Shown here in pieces: positions 7,975 to 12,575 of a stretch of DNA of 12,575 nucleotides. The position numbers and the translations under genes were made by a program. Every line of letters starts with the position of its first letter. The stretch's first letter is position 1. Source of the DNA: an uncultured Eubacteriales bacterium (GTDB lineage: Bacteria; Bacillota_I; Bacilli_A; RF39; UBA660); the NCBI GenBank assembly GCA_900321645.1, contig ONWZ01000057.1, forward strand, positions 1 to 12,575, written 5' to 3'. The notes below the pieces were generated by a model that saw only the letters and a program-made list of their open reading frames with translations, was not told where the DNA came from and did not search any database.

Positions 7975-8413
7975 TATTACACCTCCAGGTATAGATAATA
8001 AAAATGATAACTCCCACTACAATAAAAGTATCGGCCAAATTAAAGATTGGATAATCATAATTAAAAAGATTAATATCGATAAAATCAGTTACATAACCAT
8101 TAACAAGACGATTAATAAAGTTGCCTAAAGCTCCGCCTAAAATGAAACCATAAGCTATTTTTTCGCTCTTATTTTTAGGTTTATTTCTGTATATATATTC
8201 CATAAACCCAACAATAATAATCACCGACACAATTAATACAAAGTACTTATTATTATCAAACATACTCCATGCTACTCCCGTATTCCTAACATGTGTCAAA
8301 TAAATAAATTTATCGATAACCTTGATACTTTCTCCAAAACCAATATATTTGGTAACAATCATTTTACTACAAATATCAACTATCAAGATAATTATTGTAA
8401 TTATTGTTATCAT
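7949..8413 (-). CDS. lspA: Lipoprotein signal peptidase (signal peptidase II)
   Basis: A 154-residue membrane aspartic protease that removes the signal peptide from diacylglyceryl-modified prolipoproteins ahead of the lipobox cysteine. About four hydrophobic segments are visible (near 1-20, 56-74, 86-102 and 124-142). Family motifs are complete: D13 in IVDICSK, RNTGVAWSMF (43-52), GGALGNFINRL (93-103), NGYVTDF with catalytic D110, and FNLAD with catalytic D128. Length is normal for the family. Its ribosome-binding site AAGGGG (8426-8421) lies in the 21-base gap after the pseudopilin stop. The 3' end overlaps the rluD-type gene. Confidence 0.96.
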   Translation of the reverse strand: MITIITIIILIVDICSKMIVTKYIGFGESIKVIDKFIYLTHVRNTGVAWSMFDNNKYFVLIVSVIIIVGFMEYIYRNKPKNKSEKIAYGFILGGALGNFINRLVNGYVTDFIDINLFNYDYPIFNLADTFIVVGVIIFIIYTWRCNNGNKSTRK

Positions 8414-8434
8414 ATGACACCCCTTTTCTATTAT

Positions 8435-8929
8435 TTAACAGCCATAACCATTTGGCAAATTAGTAATTATTCCCGTTGTATTTAAACAATTAAACTTATT
8501 TTTATCAACGGCATAATAATATACATAATCTTCATCGCGATAGATACTAACACTAACTTTATCAAGATTTGTACATTGATAATTATCCTTACCTTTATTG
8601 GCCGGATTATGCATATCAAGAACACTAATTGGACTATATGTTGAATTCATAACTTGATCAAAAGTAACTGTAGTTTTATATACCTTAACTCCTACCTTAT
8701 GTGCTTTATCAAGACTATTTGTGCACTGCGTAGTAAAACTTAAATTTCTCGCATCACTATCTAAATAGATATCTAGGGCGTCGCTAATTGTTTTGATGAA
8801 GACCGCTTCTGTTTTATCTCTAGCTCTGCCTACCCCTCCCGTTGTCGTAATTAAAACAATTCCCGCAATTATTCCTAATACCATTATTGTAGCTAGTAAC
8901 TCTATTAACGTAAATCCTTTTTTATTCAT
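8435..8929 (-). CDS. Type IV pilin-like / pseudopilin protein
   Basis: A 164-residue protein that opens with a textbook prepilin leader, MNKKG^FTLIELLATIMVLG. It has a short basic leader ending in Gly, then Phe at mature position 1, Glu at mature position 5 and a hydrophobic helix to about residue 30, as in ComGC, type II secretion pseudopilins and type IV pilins. Prepilin peptidase would cleave and methylate it. The globular part (35-164) has four cysteines (69, 119, 148 and the terminal 164), enough for two disulfides. No pilus ATPase, platform protein or prepilin peptidase is in the window, so those must be encoded elsewhere. GAGGAG (8943-8938) lies eight bases upstream, and a good promoter precedes it, making this the first gene of the lspA operon. 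Competence pseudopilus versus surface pilus cannot be decided here. Confidence 0.9.
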   Translation of the reverse strand: MNKKGFTLIELLATIMVLGIIAGIVLITTTGGVGRARDKTEAVFIKTISDALDIYLDSDARNLSFTTQCTNSLDKAHKVGVKVYKTTVTFDQVMNSTYSPISVLDMHNPANKGKDNYQCTNLDKVSVSIYRDEDYVYYYAVDKNKFNCLNTTGIITNLPNGYGC

Positions 8930-8958
8930 ATTCTCGTCTCCTCACAAATCATAACCAA

Positions 8959-8987
8959 ATTATATCATTTATTGCTCGTAATTTCAA
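8959..8987 (-). promoter_or_regulatory. Promoter of the pseudopilin-lspA-rluD-rhomboid operon
   Basis: On the minus strand, -35 TTGAAA (8987-8982, five of six consensus) and -10 TATAAT (8964-8959, perfect) are spaced 17 bases apart, with an extended -10 TGA before the TATAAT. Transcription would start near 8952, about 23 bases before the pseudopilin ATG and upstream of its GAGGAG. It is back to back with the plus-strand promoter at 9020-9048. Confidence 0.8.
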
Positions 8988-9019
8988 TTGTAAAATACAT
9001 ATTTTAACGTTTATTTTGG

Positions 9020-9048
9020 TAGACAAAAAAATACATTTAAGATAAAAT
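9020..9048 (+). promoter_or_regulatory. Promoter of the methyltransferase-pseudouridine synthase operon
   Basis: TAGACA (9020-9025, five of six matches to TTGACA) and TAAAAT (9043-9048, five of six) are separated by 17 bases. Transcription would start near 9055, so the leader before the ATG at 9069 would be only about 14 bases, just enough to carry the GGAGG. That short leader also argues against the upstream ATG at 9057 as the start. Confidence 0.65.
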
Positions 9049-9058
9049 AAAAATGAAT

Positions 9059-9063
9059 GGAGG
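9059..9063 (+). promoter_or_regulatory. Ribosome-binding site that sets the methyltransferase start
   Basis: GGAGG at 9059-9063 lies five bases before the ATG at 9069. An in-frame ATG at 9057 overlaps this very motif (ATGGAGG) and has no site of its own upstream, so the shorter protein starting MNISNN is the likely product. Confidence 0.8.
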
Positions 9064-9068
9064 ATAAT

Positions 9069-9929
9069 ATGAATATTAGTAACAATTGGCAAGACTATGA
9101 ATGCCTTGCCACCGGTAATAAAGAAAAACTCGAACGTTGGGGAAATATCATTTTAAATCGTCCTGATCCTAGTATCGTTTGGGATAAATCTGATAACCCT
9201 ATTTGGAAAAAATGGGACGGCTATTATCATAGATCTAATGAAGGCGGTGGTTATTGGGAATTTAAGAAAAAATTACCTAGCTTTTGGACCGTTAACTACC
9301 GCGATTTAACATTTAAAGTTAGCCCTACGAATTTTAAACATACCGGTATCTTCCCTGAACAAGCAACTAATTGGGATTATATTATGGAACAAATAAAAAA
9401 TGCTCATAATGAAGAATTTAGAGCTTTAAATTTATTTGCTTATACTGGATGTGCCACAATGGCCGCCTCAAGAGCCGGCGCTAAAGAAGTTGTCCATGTC
9501 GATGCCGCTAAAGGTATGATTGATTGGGCTAAAGAAAACATGCGCTTATCACATCTAGAAAATAACACTATTCGCTATATTTGCGAAGATGTTTTAAAAT
9601 TTCTAGATCGCGAAATCAGAAGAGGTAGAACCTATCACGCTATCATTATGGATCCTCCTAGTTATGGTAGAGGACCTAATAAAGAAGTATGGCGTCTAGA
9701 AGATAATCTTCAAGAATTATTAAATAAATCAAAACAATTATTAGCGGATAATTACTCATTTCTATTAATTAATTCATATACAACTGGCTTATCCCCTACT
9801 TCATTAAAAAATATTCTTTCATTAACTTTCCCTAATAGTCATATTGAAACTGGTGAAATTGGCTTACCAGTTACCGAAAACAATTTGACTCTTCCTTGTG
9901 GTATCTATGGAAAAGTATCAAAGCATTAA
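9069..9929 (+). CDS. Class I SAM-dependent methyltransferase, RlmI/RlmK-like (putative rRNA cytosine/guanine methyltransferase)
   Basis: A 286-residue protein. After about 110 residues rich in Trp and aromatics, the Rossmann core starts with motif I NLFAYTGCAT (121-130), the acidic motif II end VVHVDAAKG with D145, and motif IV DPPSYGRG (195-202), the DPPS form typical of the RlmI/RlmK/RlmL C-terminal domain (COG1092-type), which modifies 23S rRNA bases. The N-terminal PUA domain of RlmI is missing, as in many short Firmicute homologues. The start at 9069 rather than 9057 is set by the GGAGG. It overlaps the following pseudouridine synthase by 23 bases, so both are made from one message, consistent with a shared role in RNA modification. 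The actual target base is not readable from sequence. Confidence 0.88.
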   Translation: MNISNNWQDYECLATGNKEKLERWGNIILNRPDPSIVWDKSDNPIWKKWDGYYHRSNEGGGYWEFKKKLPSFWTVNYRDLTFKVSPTNFKHTGIFPEQATNWDYIMEQIKNAHNEEFRALNLFAYTGCATMAASRAGAKEVVHVDAAKGMIDWAKENMRLSHLENNTIRYICEDVLKFLDREIRRGRTYHAIIMDPPSYGRGPNKEVWRLEDNLQELLNKSKQLLADNYSFLLINSYTTGLSPTSLKNILSLTFPNSHIETGEIGLPVTENNLTLPCGIYGKVSKH

Positions 9930-10578
9930 TATCTTATATGAAGATAATCATCTTCTCGTAGTTCACAAACCTGCCAATATACCAACCTGTGAAGATGCTT
10001 CAAAAGATAAAGATTTATTAACTATAATGAAAGAATATATTAAAGAAAAATATCATAAACCCGGCAATGTTTACTTAGGCTTAATACATCGTCTAGATAG
10101 GCCTACCGAAGGTATCATTGTTTTTGCTAAAACAAGTAAAGCTGCTGGAAGATTAACTAAACAAATTAATGATAAAGAATTTAAAAAAACTTATTATGCA
10201 ATAGTGGAAGGCAATCCCAAAGAAGGTACCTTCAAAGATTATCTCAATAAAGATGAAAAAAATAATACCTCTTATGTAACAACTAATGATATTGGTAAAG
10301 AATCCATTTTAAAGTACACTACCATAAAAACGAAAGATGGTCTATCACTTGTCAAAATCAATTTATTAACTGGTCGTCACCATCAAATAAGAGTTCAGTT
10401 TTCATCTAGAAATTATCCTTTATATGGTGATCATAGATATAACAAAAAATTTATTAATGATAATAAAGAAAATTTAGCCTTAATTGCTAAAGAATTATCT
10501 TTTTATCACCCAATAACTAGAGAACCATTACATTTTGAAATCGATTTACCAAAAAAATATCCTTATACTTTATTCTAA
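9907..10578 (+). CDS. RluA-family pseudouridine synthase without S4 domain
   Basis: A 223-residue enzyme. It starts almost directly in the catalytic domain (INILYEDNHLLVVHKPA) with no S4 domain, and has the active-site motif HRLDRPTEG with catalytic D64, then LLTGRHHQIRVQF at 153-165. Glu replaces the more usual Ser in the TSG part, a variant I associate with a short RluA-like subfamily of Firmicutes. The ATG at 9907 is chosen because it lies just before the conserved first strand; a GTG at 9898 is possible. No good ribosome-binding site precedes either, and the gene overlaps the methyltransferase by 23 bases, so translation probably depends on coupling. Its TAA lies inside the terminator hairpin. 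The RNA substrate (rRNA or tRNA) is unknown. Confidence 0.9.
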   Translation: MEKYQSINILYEDNHLLVVHKPANIPTCEDASKDKDLLTIMKEYIKEKYHKPGNVYLGLIHRLDRPTEGIIVFAKTSKAAGRLTKQINDKEFKKTYYAIVEGNPKEGTFKDYLNKDEKNNTSYVTTNDIGKESILKYTTIKTKDGLSLVKINLLTGRHHQIRVQFSSRNYPLYGDHRYNKKFINDNKENLALIAKELSFYHPITREPLHFEIDLPKKYPYTLF

Positions 10579-10589
10579 GGATATTTTTT
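10552..10589. terminator. Bidirectional intrinsic terminator between the pseudouridine synthase and glyA
   Basis: Perfect 13-bp inverted repeat (10552-10564 with 10577-10589) around a 12-base loop. The core is ATATCCTT/AAGGATAT, flanked by A6 on one side and T6 on the other, so a U-tract follows the stem in both directions. The plus-strand gene stops at 10576-10578, at the loop/3'-arm border, so the 5' arm is coding sequence. The glyA stop (10593-10591) is one base before the hairpin on the minus strand. One element serves both convergent genes. Confidence 0.9.
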
Positions 10590-10590
10590 A

Positions 10591-11817
10591 TTACTTATAC
10601 CAAAGGGGATATTTACTAGTTAACTCTATAACTTCATTCGTTAACTTATCTAACTCTTTTTCATTATCTCTATTTTTAAATGCCTTATCGATAATTCTCG
10701 CTACTTGCCTAAACTCTTTTTCTCTGAAGCCTCTTGTTGTCATCGCTGGTGAACCAATTCTAATACCACTAGCGACCATTGCTTTTTCCGTTTCGTTCGG
10801 AATCGTGTTCTTATTTACCGTTATATGAATTCTATCTAATAATTTTTCAGCATCTCTTCCCGTAATATTAGCACTTGCTTTAACATCTAATAAAATCAAA
10901 TGATTATCTGTTCCACCGCTAACTACACGATATCCCATCTTGATAAATTCATCACACATCGCTTGAATGTTTTTAATAACTTGTCTTTGATAAATTTTAA
11001 ATTCTGGTTGTAACGCCTCATAAAAGCATTCTGCTTTAGCCCCAATAACATGCATTAAAGGACCGCCTTGAATACCAGGAAAAATAACTTTATCAATTTT
11101 TTTAGCAATCTCTTCATTATTAGTAAGAATAATGCCACCACGTGGACCACGTAATGTCTTATGAGTAGTTGATGTTACCACATCTGCATAAGGAATTGGT
11201 GATGGATGAAGACCGGTTGCTACAAGTCCGGCAATATGCGCCATATCAACAAACAGATATGCCCCTACTAAATCACATATTTCTCTAAATTTCTTAAAAT
11301 TGATTGTTCTTGAATAAGCAGACGCTCCCGCGATAATCATTCTTGGTTTTTCTTTTAAAGCTATTTCTTTTAATTTATCATAATTAATCATTTCTGTTTC
11401 AGGATCTAAATCATAACTAATAATCTCATAATCGACACCACTAAAATTTAATTTATAACCATGTGTTAAATGACCACCATGATTAAGATTCATACCCATT
11501 ACCTTATCACCATGATTAAGTAGTGCTCGATAAACCGCCATATTCGCACTTGATCCACTATGTGGTTGTACATTGGCATATTTACATCCAAATAATTCTT
11601 TTAAGTATTCGATAGCTCTCGTTTCAAACATATCAATATATTCACAACCACCATAATATCTCTTACCAGAATATCCTTCAGCATATTTATTAGTTAAAAT
11701 ACTTCCTTGAATTTTTAATACATCATTTGATACATAGTTCTCTGATGCAATTAATTCAATGTTTTGTTCCTGTCTATTTCTTTCTAATTTTAATGCTTTC
11801 TTTAAGTATTTATCCAT
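10591..11817 (-). CDS. glyA: Serine hydroxymethyltransferase
   Basis: A 408-residue PLP enzyme that interconverts serine plus tetrahydrofolate with glycine plus 5,10-methylenetetrahydrofolate, the main source of one-carbon units. Family blocks in order: [11 protein letters not shown] (20-30), [18 protein letters not shown] (45-62), [13 protein letters not shown] (84-96), NHGGHLTHG with the PLP-stacking His at 116, the PLP-binding [10 protein letters not shown] (D191, H194), and [13 protein letters not shown] with the Schiff-base K220. Length is normal and nothing is missing. The start at 11817 is set by GGAGGT at 11827-11822. An ATG at 11829 overlaps that motif, and a still longer frame reaches 11871, but the protein starting MDKYLKK matches the family N-terminus. 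It is a single-gene unit, converging on the plus-strand operon. Confidence 0.97.
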   Translation of the reverse strand: MDKYLKKALKLERNRQEQNIELIASENYVSNDVLKIQGSILTNKYAEGYSGKRYYGGCEYIDMFETRAIEYLKELFGCKYANVQPHSGSSANMAVYRALLNHGDKVMGMNLNHGGHLTHGYKLNFSGVDYEIISYDLDPETEMINYDKLKEIALKEKPRMIIAGASAYSRTINFKKFREICDLVGAYLFVDMAHIAGLVATGLHPSPIPYADVVTSTTHKTLRGPRGGIILTNNEEIAKKIDKVIFPGIQGGPLMHVIGAKAECFYEALQPEFKIYQRQVIKNIQAMCDEFIKMGYRVVSGGTDNHLILLDVKASANITGRDAEKLLDRIHITVNKNTIPNETEKAMVASGIRIGSPAMTTRGFREKEFRQVARIIDKAFKNRDNEKELDKLTNEVIELTSKYPLWYK

Positions 11818-11821
11818 AATT

Positions 11822-11827
11822 ACCTCC
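11822..11827 (-). promoter_or_regulatory. Ribosome-binding site that sets the glyA start
   Basis: GGAGGT on the minus strand, four bases before the ATG at 11817-11815. The in-frame ATG at 11829 forms part of the same ATGGAGGT string and lacks an upstream site, so it is not the start. Confidence 0.8.
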
Positions 11828-11841
11828 ATACCATTACATTT

Positions 11842-11871
11842 ATTATAATCATACTTTAAAAAATAAAGCAA
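11842..11871 (-). promoter_or_regulatory. Probable glyA promoter
   Basis: A perfect -10 TATAAT (11847-11842) lies in the gap between the Smr-gene terminator and glyA. The best -35 at a workable distance is TTGCTT (11871-11866), 18 bases upstream and matching only three of six positions. The -10 is convincing; the -35 is weak. A promoter is required here, because the upstream gene is terminated at 11882-11913. Confidence 0.5.
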
Positions 11872-11881
11872 TACACTTTAC

Positions 11882-11913
11882 AAAAAAATAAACCTCTTTT
11901 ACAAGATTTATTT
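11882..11913 (-). terminator. Terminator of the histidine kinase-smr operon
   Basis: On the minus strand, 11913-11903 (AAATAAATCTT) pairs with 11896-11886 (GAGGTTTATTT) in 11 pairs, two of them G-U, around the loop GTAAAA. A run of T follows (plus-strand A at 11882-11888). The stem is AT-rich and weaker than the other two terminators. The smr stop codon (11910-11908) is inside its 5' arm. Confidence 0.65.
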
Positions 11914-12168
11914 AATTATCAATTTTACAATCGTACAGCCATCATTAAAATTATCAGTTTTATATTCTAAAACATGTTTATTATGAGATAGTGTTTCATG
12001 TACTTCTTTTTTTATAATACCCGTACCTATCCCATGAATAATTAGAATCGTATCATTACCTAATATTATATTTTCATCGATAAAATCATTGACTGCTACT
12101 CTAGCACTATCTCTATCATAGCCATGTAAATCAATCTTGTGGTATCTTTCTAAAAATATATCTTTCAT
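11908..12168 (-). CDS. Small stand-alone Smr-domain protein
   Basis: An 86-residue protein consisting of one Smr domain, the fold found at the C-terminus of MutS2 and in small free-standing proteins; family members are nucleases or nucleic-acid-binding proteins. The two signature motifs are present: IDLHG (12-16; usually LDLHG) and HGIGTGIIKKEV (45-56), where the usual HGKGTG has Ile in place of Lys. Two adjacent ATGs (12171 and 12168) follow the ribosome-binding site; the second has the better five-base spacing from AGGAG and is chosen. That AGGAG overlaps the TAG stop of the histidine kinase, so the two are translationally coupled. Without the MutS core it is not itself a MutS2. Its biological role here is unknown. 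Confidence 0.87.
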   Translation of the reverse strand: MKDIFLERYHKIDLHGYDRDSARVAVNDFIDENIILGNDTILIIHGIGTGIIKKEVHETLSHNKHVLEYKTDNFNDGCTIVKLIIK

Positions 12169-12174
12169 CATAAC

Positions 12175-12179
12175 TCCTA
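12175..12179 (-). promoter_or_regulatory. Ribosome-binding site of smr overlapping the kinase stop codon
   Basis: On the minus strand TAGGAG contains both the TAG stop of the kinase (12179-12177) and the AGGAG used by smr. This stop/site overlap ties smr expression to ribosomes finishing the kinase and favours the ATG at 12168 over the one at 12171. Confidence 0.7.
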
Positions 12180-12575
12180 CAAAGGCAAAGTAATTATACA
12201 TTTAGTACCCATATTTTTAATACTTTCATATTCCATCTTGCCATTATGGGCTAGAATAATTTCATTTGATAAGGCTACTCCTAAACCAGTTCCATTTTGT
12301 TTAGTCGTATAAAACATCGTTTTCATATTTTCAAGTTCTTCTTCCGTCATACCAATACCATTATCACTAATTGTTATAATTATCCTCTTCCCTTTCAATT
12401 TCATATCTATCTTTATTATACCATTATTGTCGATTGATTCGACACTATTTTTAATGACATTGACAAATACTTGTTTTAATCTTTCATAATCACCATTCAT
12501 ATATATTTCATCATTCGTGGATGTATATACTAAATCAATTCTTCTATCGACTAATAATAATTTAAATGATTCATA
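12177..12575 (-). CDS. Sensor histidine kinase, C-terminal ATP-binding domain (truncated by window edge)
   Basis: The frame stays open from the TAG at 12179-12177 to the right edge (132 residues); the Met encoded at 12500 is internal, not a start. The GHKL ATPase boxes are all there: the N box QVFVNVIKNSVES (N39 and N43 of the visible part), G1 DNGIGM (71-76), the F box MFYTTKQ (87-93), G2 GTGLGVALS (95-103) and a final GTKCIITLPL. The pattern (GD-x-x-x-LKQVF...FYTTK...GTGLG) resembles the NtrB and KinA/KinB-type sporulation kinases more than the PhoR type. The H box with the phosphorylated His and the sensor part lie outside the window, so the signal and partner regulator are unknown. No response regulator gene is visible beside it. 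It is followed by smr in the same operon. Confidence 0.93.
   Translation of the reverse strand, partial: YESFKLLLVDRRIDLVYTSTNDEIYMNGDYERLKQVFVNVIKNSVESIDNNGIIKIDMKLKGKRIIITISDNGIGMTEEELENMKTMFYTTKQNGTGLGVALSNEIILAHNGKMEYESIKNMGTKCIITLPL

Noticed and set aside
8991..9006. TAAAAT-ACAT-ATTTTA inverted repeat between the two divergent promoters, as a possible operator
   Set aside because: Six-base A/T-only arms are common by chance at this base composition, and no regulator gene is adjacent.
10535..10828. Plus-strand hydrophobic frame spanning the bidirectional terminator and the end of glyA
   Set aside because: It crosses a strong terminator, is antisense to conserved glyA sequence and lacks a ribosome-binding site.
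11830..11907. Riboswitch (for example glycine or folate type) upstream of glyA
   Set aside because: The space between the -10 box and the ATG is only about 25-30 bases, too short for any known riboswitch, and no expression-platform hairpin is seen.
1..12575. Insertion sequence, prophage, CRISPR array, tRNA or rRNA genes
   Set aside because: No transposase, integrase, regularly spaced direct repeats, or tRNA/rRNA sequence was recognised anywhere in the window.

Overview
The window is AT-rich, with short intergenic gaps, strong GGAGG ribosome-binding sites and TTGACA/TATAAT-type promoters. These features, together with the gene set (lspA next to an rluD-type synthase, a stand-alone Smr protein, a SAM methyltransferase overlapping an RluA-family synthase), point to a low-GC Firmicute. 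Anaerobic Bacilli or Erysipelotrichia-like lineages, or their uncultured gut relatives, fit best; that placement is inference. UGA is a stop codon: about 4,000 codons of convincing coding sequence contain no in-frame TGA, Trp is TGG, and the rluD-type gene ends in TGA. The Mycoplasma code is therefore excluded.

Layout. (1) 1-5902, minus: a two-gene surface-protein unit. A textbook promoter drives a 1,914-residue membrane-anchored extracellular protein, and one base after its stop codon begins the ribosome-binding site of a second membrane or secreted protein, cut off by the window edge. (2) 5914-8987, minus: one operon, in transcription order a pseudopilin, lspA, an rluD-type pseudouridine synthase and a rhomboid protease, closed by a terminator. 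(3) 9020-10589, plus: a divergently transcribed pair, a SAM-dependent RNA methyltransferase overlapping an RluA-family pseudouridine synthase. (4) 10577-11871, minus: glyA, converging on the plus-strand pair and sharing a perfect bidirectional terminator with it. (5) 11882-12575, minus: the ATP-binding end of a sensor histidine kinase, coupled to a small stand-alone Smr protein and followed by its own terminator.

Themes. Regions 1 and 2 concern the cell envelope: a giant tandem-domain surface protein, a pilin-like protein, lipoprotein signal peptidase and an intramembrane protease. The others are housekeeping or RNA modification, plus one signalling gene. The least familiar element is the giant surface protein with its truncated partner. 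Its N-terminal anchor, Gly/Asn/Asp linker, many Fn3/Ig-like beta modules and four close cysteine pairs are visible, but I recognise no named family. A second theme is compactness: at every terminator seen here the stop codon lies inside the hairpin or touches it. There are no tRNA or rRNA genes, CRISPR arrays or insertion sequences that I can recognise.
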